From: Alphaproteobacteria bacterium
GTDB lineage: Bacteria; Pseudomonadota; Alphaproteobacteria; Reyranellales; Reyranellaceae
Length of the DNA stretch: 64,000 nucleotides
Direction: 5' to 3'
Assembly (NCBI GenBank): GCA_947474005.1
Contig: CANJHI010000003.1
Coordinates: 1-64,000 of the forward strand
A program made the translations under genes and the position numbers. The notes under the pieces are model-generated. The model searched no databases. It was not told the DNA's origin and worked only from the letters and a program-made list of their open reading frames with translations. Every line of letters begins with the position of its first letter. The first letter of the stretch is position 1. Shown piece after piece: positions 25,033 through 33,125 of this stretch.

Positions 25033-25266
25033 TTAGATGACCTTGCCGCCCTTGGAGGTGCAGCTGACGCCGTCCGTGGCCTCGGTCCAGCCCTGGCCCT
25101 TGCAGGCGTTCATGCCCTTGCAGGCCGACGAGGCGGTCTTGCAGGCGCTGGTGCCCTTGCAGGAATTGACGCCGCTGCACTTCACGCCGTCGGCGTGCGC
25201 GGCGGAGGCGAAGGTGCCGGCGGCGAAGATCGCGGCGGCCGTGGCGATGAGGGTCTGCTTGGTCAT
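25033..25266 (-). CDS. Bufferin-type Cys-rich precursor peptide, copy 1 (promoter-proximal)
   Basis: The 77-residue precursor has a signal peptide (MTKQTLIATAAAIFAAGTFASAAHA) and six Cys (30, 36, 42, 49, 55, 69) in the same spacing as copy 3. The tail differs (GWTEATDGVSCTSKGGKVI). A GGGAGTGACAC segment precedes the ATG at 25266. It is the first gene of the cluster; no operator could be identified in the 130 bases before it. Copper buffering in the periplasm is the expected role from described bufferins. Confidence 0.87.
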   Translation of the reverse strand: MTKQTLIATAAAIFAAGTFASAAHADGVKCSGVNSCKGTSACKTASSACKGMNACKGQGWTEATDGVSCTSKGGKVI

Positions 25267-25399
25267 GTGTCACTCCCTTGATGAATCATTCGTAGTGAGC
25301 GCGGGCGTAGAGGGCGCGGGGGCGTCTCCACATCGCAACCATGGCCCGAGGCGTGCTCACCGGGAAGTCAGGCCTTGGCGATGCCGCGTGATGGCGCGT

Positions 25400-26560
25400 T
25401 CACTTGGCTGTGAAGGGGGCCGTGAAGCGGGCTGGCGAGAGGGCTGCCTCGGCCACGCCGAGACTGGCGATGTCGACCGGCAACCCCTTGCCCAGCGCCA
25501 GGTTCGTGGCCAGCCGGCCGGCAGCCGCGGCGGTCTGGATGCCGTAGCCGCCCTGGCCCGCCAACCAGAAGAAGCCCTCGACCTTGGGGTCGTAGCCGGC
25601 CACCAGACTCTTGTCGGCGACGAAACTCCTGAGGCCCGCCCACTTGTTCTTGATGCGGCGGATGGTGAGTGTGCTTGCCGTCTCGATGCGGTCGACGGCG
25701 GTGGCGACATCGATCTCCTCGGGCTGGGCGTCGCACGGCGGCGAGGGCGTCTCGTCGGCGAGCGAGCCCAGGAACTGGCCGACCTCGGGCTTGAAGTAAA
25801 AGCTTTCGTCGAAGTCGATGACCATCGGCAGGTGCGTGAGGTCGAGACCTTGGGGAGAATCGAAGGTGAAGGCGGTGCGCCGCTTGGGCACCAGCCCGAT
25901 CGGTGCGCAGCCTGCCAGCGCGCCCAGCACGTCGGCCCAGGCACCCGAGGCGTTCACGATGTTAGCCGCGCTCACGCTCTCGCCGTCGCGCAGGCGGATC
26001 GTCCAGCGCCCGTCCTTGCGGTCCAGCGCCGTGACTTCGGCATTGAGTCGCAGTACGCCGCCGGCGGCGCGTGCGCCCTTCAGGAAGCCGGCGTGGATGG
26101 CGGCCACGTCCATGTCGTCGGCCTCGGGCTCGAAGACCGCGCCGCCGCTGGCGGCTTCGGGTTTCAACAGTGGCTGCAAATGCAGCACTTCGGCCGGATC
26201 GAGCCAGCGCACACTGGGCACCAACTGGGCGTAGTCGGCGGCCGCGGCCTTGATCGCGGCTTCCTGCTCGGCACGGCCGGCGACGATCGCGCCGCGCGGC
26301 GTCAGCAACGGATGGTCGGTGAAACCGGCCGGCGGTTGGCGATAGAAACGGCCCGACGCCACGGTGATGGCGCGGATCGAGGCGTTGCCGTAGGTCTCGG
26401 AATGCAGTGCCGCCGACCGGCCGGTGGTGTGGTAGGCGGGGACATGCTCGCGCTCGAGGATGACCACCCGGCCCCCTGATGCAAGTTGGGGCGCGAGGTG
26501 GTAGGCGGCGGAGACCCCGGCAATACCGGCGCCGATGATGGCGAAATCGAAATCCTGCAT
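25400..26560 (-). CDS. FAD-dependent oxidoreductase, DAO (glycine/D-amino acid oxidase) family
   Basis: The 386-residue flavoprotein has the dinucleotide motif IIGAGIAGVSAAYHLA. The DAO-family HTTGRSAALHSETYGN region is present, and a C-terminal GFFWLAGQGGYGIQTAAAAG binds the flavin. Such enzymes oxidise amines or hydroxy acids; the substrate is not known. The ATG at 26560 (MQDFDFAIIGAG) places the Rossmann strand at the usual distance. It is divergent from the acyl-CoA ligase gene, with 65 bases between the starts. Confidence 0.88.
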   Translation of the reverse strand: MQDFDFAIIGAGIAGVSAAYHLAPQLASGGRVVILEREHVPAYHTTGRSAALHSETYGNASIRAITVASGRFYRQPPAGFTDHPLLTPRGAIVAGRAEQEAAIKAAAADYAQLVPSVRWLDPAEVLHLQPLLKPEAASGGAVFEPEADDMDVAAIHAGFLKGARAAGGVLRLNAEVTALDRKDGRWTIRLRDGESVSAANIVNASGAWADVLGALAGCAPIGLVPKRRTAFTFDSPQGLDLTHLPMVIDFDESFYFKPEVGQFLGSLADETPSPPCDAQPEEIDVATAVDRIETASTLTIRRIKNKWAGLRSFVADKSLVAGYDPKVEGFFWLAGQGGYGIQTAAAAGRLATNLALGKGLPVDIASLGVAEAALSPARFTAPFTAK

Positions 26561-26625
26561 GGGCGGCACATTGCAAGGTCGATGCCACGCCTGCAATAGT
26601 CGCTCTCGATCAATGTGAAGAAGCC

Positions 26626-28146
26626 ATGAACATCGCCCATCTGCTGCTGGGCTCGTCCCAGGAATTCCGCGATCTGCCGGCGCTGGCGCGCGGCGCCTCG
26701 CTGCATCTCACCTACCGCGATCTGTGGCGCAAGGTCGCCGTCATGAGCACGCATCTGCGCGTCCGCTTCGGATTGCAGCGTGGCGACCGCGTTGCCTTCG
26801 CCATGACCAATTGCGTCGAATCGATCGAGGTCATGTACGCAATCTGGCACGCCGGGCTCTCTGCCGTGCCGATGAACGCCAAATTGCATGCCAAGGAATT
26901 CGCCTTCATCCTGGAGAACTCCGGCGCGAAGCTCTGCTTCGTGACGCCCGATCTCGCCGGCACCATCGCCGAGGCCGCGCGAGAGGCGCCCGACCTCAAG
27001 GAGATCGTGGATACGATGACGCGGGCCTACAGCTTCATGGCAGTGGGCGACCCGAGCGCGATCGCCGATTGCGAACCCACCGACCTCGCCTGGCTGTTCT
27101 ACACCTCGGGCACCACCAGACGGCCCAAGGGCGCGATGCTGACGCACCGCAATCTGCTGGCGATGACCCTCAACTACTACGCCGACGTCGACCGGCCGGT
27201 GCCCGGCGGCTCGATCGTGCATGCAGCGCCGATCAGCCACGGCTCGGGCCTGTGGAACTTCCCGATGTTGGCGCGCGGCGTCGTCCAGGTCTTTCCCGAG
27301 AGCGGCCATTACGACGTGCCGGAGACGGTCGAGCTGATGAACCGCTGGCCCGACTGCAGCATCTTCCTGGCGCCGACCATGGTGAAGCGGCTGGTCGAGC
27401 ACGGCAGCGTCTCGGAGCTGAAGCCCGGGGCGCTCCGCCTCATCACCTATGGCGGCGCGCCGATGTACGTGAGCGACCTCAAGCGCGCCATGGCGACCCT
27501 GGGCAACGTGCTGACCCAGCTCTACGGCCAGGGCGAGAGCCCGATGACCATCACCCATCTCAGCCGCGCGTTCCATGCCGACCAGGATCATCCGCGCTGG
27601 GAGGCGCGGCTCGCCTCGGCCGGCGTCGCCGATACCTGCATGGAAGTCCGCGTCGTCGATGAGGACGGCCACCAGGTGCCCACGGGAGAGGTCGGCGAGA
27701 TCATCTGCAAGGGCGACCCGGTGATGGCGGGCTACTGGAACAACCCCGACGCCACGGCGCGCTCGCTGCGCGACGGCTGGCTGTGGACCGGCGATGTCGG
27801 CGCCTTCGACGAGGAGGGCTTCCTGACGCTGAAGGACCGCTCCAAGGACATGATCATCTCCGGTGGCTCCAACATCTATCCGCGCGAGATCGAGGACGTG
27901 TTGAATCTGCATCCCGGCGTCGCCGAATGCTCGGTGGTCGGCCGGCCGCATCCGGAATGGGGCGAGGACGTCGTGGCCTTCGTGGTGACGCGGCCGGGCA
28001 TTATCGTGGCGCCGGCCGAGCTCGACCGCCTCTGCCTCGACAACATCGCGCGCTTCAAGCGGCCGAAGGATTATAAATTCGTCGAGGCGCTGCCCAAGAA
28101 CAACTACGGCAAGATTCTCAAGACGGAACTGCGGTCCAAGCTCTAA
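26626..28146 (+). CDS. AMP-dependent acyl-CoA synthetase/ligase
   Basis: The 506-residue ANL-superfamily ligase activates a carboxylic acid to its CoA thioester. Visible motifs are the P-loop YTSGTTRRPKGAML, the aromatic region LYGQGE, the hinge DRSKDMIISGGSNIYPREIE, and the catalytic Lys near the C terminus (LPKNNYGKILKTEL). Length is standard. It is followed at 27 bases by a dienelactone hydrolase gene, suggesting a short catabolic operon for an aromatic or branched acid. The acid is not predictable. Confidence 0.92.
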   Translation: MNIAHLLLGSSQEFRDLPALARGASLHLTYRDLWRKVAVMSTHLRVRFGLQRGDRVAFAMTNCVESIEVMYAIWHAGLSAVPMNAKLHAKEFAFILENSGAKLCFVTPDLAGTIAEAAREAPDLKEIVDTMTRAYSFMAVGDPSAIADCEPTDLAWLFYTSGTTRRPKGAMLTHRNLLAMTLNYYADVDRPVPGGSIVHAAPISHGSGLWNFPMLARGVVQVFPESGHYDVPETVELMNRWPDCSIFLAPTMVKRLVEHGSVSELKPGALRLITYGGAPMYVSDLKRAMATLGNVLTQLYGQGESPMTITHLSRAFHADQDHPRWEARLASAGVADTCMEVRVVDEDGHQVPTGEVGEIICKGDPVMAGYWNNPDATARSLRDGWLWTGDVGAFDEEGFLTLKDRSKDMIISGGSNIYPREIEDVLNLHPGVAECSVVGRPHPEWGEDVVAFVVTRPGIIVAPAELDRLCLDNIARFKRPKDYKFVEALPKNNYGKILKTELRSKL

Positions 28147-28173
28147 TCTCGCGGCAGAAACCAGGAGGAAACC

Positions 28174-28833
28174 ATGGGCAGCATGATCGATTTCAAGCGT
28201 CCCGACGGCAGCAGCTGCAAGGGCTATGTCGCGGAAGCCGGCAAAGGAAAGCCCGGCATCGTCGTGATCCAGGAATGGTGGGGCCTGAACGACCAGATCA
28301 AGGGCGTCGCCGACCGTTTTGCCGCGGCCGGCTACAACGCGCTGGCGCCCGACCTCTACAAGGGCCGCGTGACGCAGAAGCCCGATGAGGCCAACCACAT
28401 GATGAGCGGCCTCGATTTCGTCGGTGCCTCCGACCAGGACATCGCCGGTGCCGTAAAACATCTGGCCGCGATGAGCGGCAAGGTGGGCGTCATGGGCTTC
28501 TGCCTGGGCGGCGCGCTCACGATCGCGGCCTGTGCGCGCGTCTCCGGCATCGTCTGCGGCGTGCCGTTCTACGGCGTGCCGCCGGGACAGCTCGCCGATC
28601 CGGCCAAGATCAAGATTCCCATGCAGGGCCACTTCGCCAACACCGACGACTGGTGCACGCCCCAGGTCGTGAACGACTTCGAGAAGGCGATGACGTCGGG
28701 CGGCAACAAGCCCGAGGTCTTCCGCTACGATGCCGCCCACGCCTTCGCCAACGAGAAGAGCCCGGCCTACGACGCGGCCGCAGCCAAGCAGGCGTGGGAA
28801 CGCATGATGGTGTTCCTCAAGAAGCATCTTTGA
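28174..28833 (+). CDS. Dienelactone hydrolase family protein
   Basis: The 219-residue alpha/beta hydrolase has the DLH catalytic triad: Cys in GFCLGG, Asp in NTDDWC and His in YDAAHAFAN. The N-terminal EWWGLNDQIKGVADRFAAAG and YNALAPDLYKG are also typical. Family members open dienelactones in chloroaromatic or protoanemonin degradation, or hydrolyse other esters. AGGAGGAA precedes the ATG. The palindromic repeat at 28839-28905 immediately follows and may end the transcript. Confidence 0.92.
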   Translation: MGSMIDFKRPDGSSCKGYVAEAGKGKPGIVVIQEWWGLNDQIKGVADRFAAAGYNALAPDLYKGRVTQKPDEANHMMSGLDFVGASDQDIAGAVKHLAAMSGKVGVMGFCLGGALTIAACARVSGIVCGVPFYGVPPGQLADPAKIKIPMQGHFANTDDWCTPQVVNDFEKAMTSGGNKPEVFRYDAAHAFANEKSPAYDAAAAKQAWERMMVFLKKHL

Positions 28834-28838
28834 GTCGG

Positions 28839-28905
28839 GGGAGCGCGCCACTCCAGTGGCGCTCATGACGCATGAGATGAGGCGCAACTGGAGTTGCGCG
28901 CTCCC
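28839..28905. repeat. Compound palindrome with three inner hairpins, REP-like
   Basis: GGGAGCGCG (28839-28847) is matched by CGCGCTCCC (28897-28905). Inside are three further dyads: GCGCCACT-CC-AGTGGCGC, CTCATG-ACG-CATGAG and GCGCAACT-GG-AGTTGCGC. The element ends one base before the MFS start codon and begins six bases after the hydrolase stop. It resembles bacterial repeated extragenic palindromes in size and form; no second copy was noticed in this window. Confidence 0.8.
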
Positions 28906-30282
28906 ATGAGGCCGGCGCTGGGCCTCGCCATCGTCGGGCTGGGCGCCTCGCTCGCCCCGCTCGACATCGCCGTCAACGTGGCGCTGCCGGCGATCACCAG
29001 CCACTTCAAGCTGGCGCTGGGCGACGTGCAGTGGCTGGTGATCTGCTACGTGCTGGTCTACGGCTCGCTGATGCTTGTGTGCGGCAAGCTGGGCGACCTG
29101 TTCGGTCATCGCCTGATCTTCCGCATCGGCCTCGCCATCTCCGCCGTGGGCTGCGCCGCCTGCGCCGCGGCACCGGACTGGCCGCTGTTCCTGTGGGCGC
29201 GGTCGGCCCAGGGCGTCGGCACGGCGCTGGCGCTATCCTGCACGCCCGCACTCGCGACCTCGTTGTTTCCCGAAAAGCAGCGCACCAAGGCGCTGGCCGG
29301 CTATGCGAGTTCCATGGCCCTGGCTGCTGCGGTCGGCCCTCTCCTCGGCGGCGCGCTGGTCGAGGTGTGGGGCTGGCCCGCGGTCTATTGGGTGCGTGTG
29401 CCGATCGCTCTCGTGGCACTCGCGCTCTCGGGTCTGCTGCCATCACCCAAACCGGATTCGCGGCCGTTCGATGCGATGGGTGCACTGCTGCTGGCCACCT
29501 GCATGAGCACGCTGCTGCTGTCGCTGGTACTGTCGCAGCGCAAGGAAGTGGCGGGCCTCTGGGCGCTGGCGCAGTTCGTCGTGGCCCTGGCCCTGCTCGT
29601 GGCCTACGTGCGGCGCGCCAATCGCGTGCCCGAGCCGATCATCCGGCCGGTGCTGTTCGCCGACGCGCGGTTCGTGGTTCCCAATGTGCTGAACGTGCTG
29701 GCCAACCTCGCGGGCTTCTCCATCCTGCTGCTCACGCCCTACTATCTGGTGAATGTGCTCAAGCTGTCGGCCCTGATGACCGGCATCGTGCTGGCGATGG
29801 CCTTCGCCGGCAGTCTCACCGGTGCGCCGCTCTCGGCCCTGCTGGTGCGCCGCATCGGCCAGCGGCCCACGGTCTTCGCCGGTGTCGCCTGCGTCGGCCT
29901 CGGCCTCCTGCCGCTGGGCTTCACCGGCCTGCAGACGCCGGTGACCCTCATAGCGTTGCTGCTGATCCTGGAAGGGGTTGGCCAGGGCCTGCTCACGGTG
30001 GCCTACACCGACATCGTGACCGCGACGCTGCCGCCGCGCGACCGCGGCGTCGCCGGCAGCCTCTCGCTCCTCACGCGCACGCTGGGCATCGTCGGCGGCG
30101 CCTCGGTGCTGACGGCGCTGCAGGCGCGCGGCGCAGAGGGTATCTGGGGCATGGCAGGCTTCCTCGCCGGCTATCGCTTCGCTTTCCTGATGGCCGGCGG
30201 CGGCCTGCTGGTGGCGCTGTTGCTGTCCTGCCTGTGGCCGCGCGCCTGGTCTAACCGGCCCGACGTGCCGCGAGGCCGGTGA
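28906..30282 (+). CDS. MFS transporter, DHA2-like drug:proton antiporter
   Basis: The 458-residue membrane protein has about 14 hydrophobic segments. MFS signatures include GKLGDLFGHRLIFRIG (loop 2-3) and ARSAQGVGTALALSCTPAL (motif C region, helix 5). No Shine-Dalgarno sequence is visible because the palindromic repeat abuts the ATG; an in-frame TTG at 28894 lies inside the repeat. The 3' end overlaps the convergent methyltransferase gene by 32 bases. Cargo is unknown. Confidence 0.86.
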   Translation: MRPALGLAIVGLGASLAPLDIAVNVALPAITSHFKLALGDVQWLVICYVLVYGSLMLVCGKLGDLFGHRLIFRIGLAISAVGCAACAAAPDWPLFLWARSAQGVGTALALSCTPALATSLFPEKQRTKALAGYASSMALAAAVGPLLGGALVEVWGWPAVYWVRVPIALVALALSGLLPSPKPDSRPFDAMGALLLATCMSTLLLSLVLSQRKEVAGLWALAQFVVALALLVAYVRRANRVPEPIIRPVLFADARFVVPNVLNVLANLAGFSILLLTPYYLVNVLKLSALMTGIVLAMAFAGSLTGAPLSALLVRRIGQRPTVFAGVACVGLGLLPLGFTGLQTPVTLIALLLILEGVGQGLLTVAYTDIVTATLPPRDRGVAGSLSLLTRTLGIVGGASVLTALQARGAEGIWGMAGFLAGYRFAFLMAGGGLLVALLLSCLWPRAWSNRPDVPRGR

Positions 30283-31021
30283 TCGGGCAGTCGCGCAGGA
30301 AATCGTCCCAGGTCGCGCCATCCTGTCCGGGCGGCAGCGCGGCGTGGCAATCGACAAAGCGGAAGTCTAGAAGACCCGCTTCGGCGAAGACCTGCTCATA
30401 GGTCCCGGGCGCCAGCCAGAAATTGTCGAAGCCGAAGGTCTTTCCGTCCGGCGTGGGAAAGGTGTAGCGGATGCGCGACCCTTCGTGGCGCGGCAGGTCT
30501 GTCGTGCGCGAAAATCCGTAGGCGGCGTAGTCACCGTAGCGTGCGAGTGCCGTGCGCGGATTGTCGTTGATGCCGATCAGGCGGCCGCCCGGCTTCAGGT
30601 TGGCCCGGACGGTGCGGGCAAAGGCCAGCAACTCCGCGGCGGTGTGCGCGTAGTTGAACAGGTAGCAGGCGATGACCAGGTCGAAGTTGCCGACCGTGCC
30701 GAGTCCGGCGGCGTCACCCATCTGATACGAAATTCTCAGCGGCTCCTGGCGTTCGATCGAGCGCGCTCGTTCCACCATGGCGCCCGACAGGTCGACACCC
30801 AGCACCGATGCGGCGCCGCGGCGGGCGAGGGCGCGCGAATAGGTGCCGTCGCCGCACGGCAGGTCGAGGACGGCGAGGCCGCGGACGTCACCTGCCAGGT
30901 CGAACAGCGTCGGCGCCTCGACGACGATGCGGAACGGCAGCTGCTTGGAGGCAGCGTACTCGGCCGCGATGTCGTCGTACTCGGCGTGGTCAGGGATATT
31001 GTCCGGGACGCGATTGGTCAT
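30251..31021 (-). CDS. Class I SAM-dependent methyltransferase
   Basis: The 256-residue methyltransferase has motif I VLDLPCGDGTYSRAL, an acidic post-I region (VLGVDLSGAMVERAR), motif II FDLVIACYLFNYA and motif III LKPGGRLIGIND. The substrate cannot be told. The ATG at 31021 (MTNRVPDNIPDHAEYDDIAAEY) gives the usual N terminus; the longer frame from 31324 is rejected. It converges on and overlaps the MFS gene by 32 bases, and is divergent from the exported deaminase. Confidence 0.88.
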   Translation of the reverse strand: MTNRVPDNIPDHAEYDDIAAEYAASKQLPFRIVVEAPTLFDLAGDVRGLAVLDLPCGDGTYSRALARRGAASVLGVDLSGAMVERARSIERQEPLRISYQMGDAAGLGTVGNFDLVIACYLFNYAHTAAELLAFARTVRANLKPGGRLIGINDNPRTALARYGDYAAYGFSRTTDLPRHEGSRIRYTFPTPDGKTFGFDNFWLAPGTYEQVFAEAGLLDFRFVDCHAALPPGQDGATWDDFLRDCPITGLAARRAG

Positions 31022-31081
31022 GGTCCGTGATACTTTCGAGACGTGATGGATGTAAACAGGGTCGGATGGAGGACTCGACGC

Positions 31082-31624
31082 ATGATCTCGAAGCGACGTT
31101 TGATCGTGGGCGCCGGAGCGCTGATCTGCGTGGCCGGCGCTCGGCCGGCCGGTGCAGCCCTGCCGCCGATCTCGCAGGCACAACACGAGAAGTTCATGCG
31201 CCTGGCGATCGAGCAGGCAAAGCGCAACCCGGCCATTCCGTCGGGCTCCGTCATCGTGAAGCCAGATACGGGCGAAGTCATGGCGCGGGGCGTCAACAAT
31301 TCGGCAGAGAATCCCGTCATGCATGGAGAGATGGTCTGCCTGCTCGACTACATCCGTCTCAATGGCAACAAGGGCTGGGGCGACAAGGTCATCTATACGA
31401 CCGGCGAGCCCTGCTCGATGTGCATGAGCGCGCTGGTCTATGCCGACATCGGCGGCGTCGTGTTCGGCTCATCGCTGGGCGGCATCGGGGATCGGGGCAT
31501 AGACAATATCGCCATCTCGGCCAAGGCGGTCGTCGACGCCGCGCCCTTCTACAAGGGCCTGTTGCTGGGCGGCGTGCTGGCGAATGAAACCGACGCGCTG
31601 TTCCAGGCGTGCAAGAAGAACTGA
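31082..31624 (+). CDS. Exported nucleoside/CMP-type zinc deaminase
   Basis: The 180-residue cytidine deaminase-like protein has zinc motifs HGEM (proton-shuttle Glu) and PCSMCMSALVYADIGGVVFG, as in TadA/guanine deaminase relatives. Unusually, the N terminus is an export signal (MISKRRLIVGAGALICVAGA, cut near RPAGA). A periplasmic location is therefore predicted, whereas most relatives are cytoplasmic. GGAGG lies ten bases before the ATG. A start at 31043 would bury the signal and is rejected. Confidence 0.83.
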   Translation: MISKRRLIVGAGALICVAGARPAGAALPPISQAQHEKFMRLAIEQAKRNPAIPSGSVIVKPDTGEVMARGVNNSAENPVMHGEMVCLLDYIRLNGNKGWGDKVIYTTGEPCSMCMSALVYADIGGVVFGSSLGGIGDRGIDNIAISAKAVVDAAPFYKGLLLGGVLANETDALFQACKKN

Positions 31625-31652
31625 CGCGACGCGGGCGGATGGCCACGCGCGA

Positions 31653-32615
31653 TCATTGCAGCTTGATGTCGCCCTTCCTGATGATGTCGCCGAACATCGC
31701 CGTCTCGACCGCGATGCGGCTCTTGAAATCGGCCGGGCCGAGATAGGTCACGCGCATGCCGCCGTTGTGGACCTTGGCCACGATGTCGGGCGCGCGGAGC
31801 GCGGCGGCGATCGCCTGGTCAAGCTTGGCCACAACCGACAACGGCGTACCCGTGGGGGCGAGGACCCCGAACCACGAATCGCCGCCTTCCTTGCCATAGC
31901 CTGCCTCGCGCAGGGTCGGCACTTCGGGAAAGTCGGGGTGGCGCACTTCGGCCAGCATGGCGAGCGCCCGCAGCTTGCCTGCCTTGATGTGCGGCAGCGT
32001 CGTCTGGTCGAACTGGGCCTGGACTTCGCCAGCGAGCAGGGCGTTGGTCGCCGGCGCGCTGCCGCGATAGGGCACGTGCACCATCTTGATGCCGGCTTCC
32101 AGACAGAGCATTTCGCCGAACAGGTGGGTGATGGTGGCAAGCCCCGACGAGCCGAAGTTGATCTTGCCCGGGTTGGCCTTGGCGTAGGCCACGAACTCGG
32201 CGACCGTCCTGGCCGGCACCGAGGGGTGGACGGCGAAGGCGCCCCATGACGTGGTCATGCGCGACACCGGGATGAAATCCTTCTCCGGATCGAACGGGAT
32301 GGGCTGCAGGTGGCGGGTGATGCAGAGCATCGCCGTCGTCGTCGTCAGGAAGGTGTAGGTGTCGACCGGTTGGTTTTTTACGTATTCCGCGCCGATCATG
32401 CCCGAGGCGCCGGCCTTGTTGTCGAACAACACGCTCTGGCCGAGGATCTGGCCGGCGCGGTCCATGACGATGCGGGTCGAGACGTCGGAAGGCCCGCCGG
32501 GCGGATAGGGGATCACCATGTGGATCTGCTTGGCTGGCCACTCCTGGGCGGCGGCCGGCCGCACCGCTGCAGCAGCGCCCAATGCCAGCGCACCCGTGAA
32601 CGTCCGACGACGCAT
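31653..32615 (-). CDS. Bug-family (tripartite tricarboxylate transporter) binding protein
   Basis: The 320-residue periplasmic solute receptor has a Tat-like signal (MRRRTFTGALALGAAAAVRPAAAQ). The Bug-family pattern is seen in IHMVIPYPPGGPSDVSTRIV, FDNKAGASGMIGAEYV, INFGSSGLATITHLFGEM and VHVPYRGSAPATNALLAGEV. Members bind carboxylates. No TctA/TctB membrane genes are adjacent, which is common for orphan Bug proteins. AGGGAGGG precedes the ATG at 32615. Confidence 0.9.
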   Translation of the reverse strand: MRRRTFTGALALGAAAAVRPAAAQEWPAKQIHMVIPYPPGGPSDVSTRIVMDRAGQILGQSVLFDNKAGASGMIGAEYVKNQPVDTYTFLTTTTAMLCITRHLQPIPFDPEKDFIPVSRMTTSWGAFAVHPSVPARTVAEFVAYAKANPGKINFGSSGLATITHLFGEMLCLEAGIKMVHVPYRGSAPATNALLAGEVQAQFDQTTLPHIKAGKLRALAMLAEVRHPDFPEVPTLREAGYGKEGGDSWFGVLAPTGTPLSVVAKLDQAIAAALRAPDIVAKVHNGGMRVTYLGPADFKSRIAVETAMFGDIIRKGDIKLQ

Positions 32616-32699
32616 TCCACAACCCTCCCTGGGTTCGTTCGTTGCAGTGAGCATTCCATGGCTCGCCTTCGACCGCCAGCCGTGTGTTAGGTTTCGCCC

Positions 32700-33125
32700 A
32701 TGAGACGGTTCGGCGACGCCCGGGTGGCGGCAGTGTTCAAGGATTATCCGCCGGACCTGCGGAAGCGGCTGATGGCATTGCGCGAACTGGTGTTCGACAC
32801 GGCCGCCGCCACGCCCGGTGTGGGCCGGCTCGACGAGACGCTGAAGTGGGGCCAGCCGAGCTATCTCACGGCCGAGAGCGGCAGCGGCACCACGGTGCGT
32901 ATCGATTGCCTGAAGAACCGCGACGGCTACGCCATCTACTTCCACTGCCAGAGCGGCCTGGTCGATCAGTTTCGCACGATATATCCCGACACCTTCGCCT
33001 ACGAGGGCAAGCGTGCCATCGTGCTGACGGCGAAGGATCGCGTGCCGACCCGCGCGCTCGGCCACTGCATCGCGCTGGCCTTGACGCACCATCTACTGAA
33101 AAAAAGTGGGAGCAAGAAGACATGA
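32700..33125 (+). CDS. DUF1801-family protein
   Basis: The 141-residue cytoplasmic protein has the DUF1801 (YdhG-like) pattern: FKDYPPDLRKRLMALRELVF, DETLKWGQPSYLT, and YAIYFHCQSGLVDQF. The family is small and lacks an agreed biochemical role. Its stop overlaps the next start as ATGA, so it is translationally coupled to the SDR gene. Confidence 0.82.
   Translation: MRRFGDARVAAVFKDYPPDLRKRLMALRELVFDTAAATPGVGRLDETLKWGQPSYLTAESGSGTTVRIDCLKNRDGYAIYFHCQSGLVDQFRTIYPDTFAYEGKRAIVLTAKDRVPTRALGHCIALALTHHLLKKSGSKKT

Noticed and set aside
26302-29109. 935-residue minus-strand open frame
   Set aside because: Antisense to the acyl-CoA ligase and hydrolase genes; composition typical of a shadow frame.
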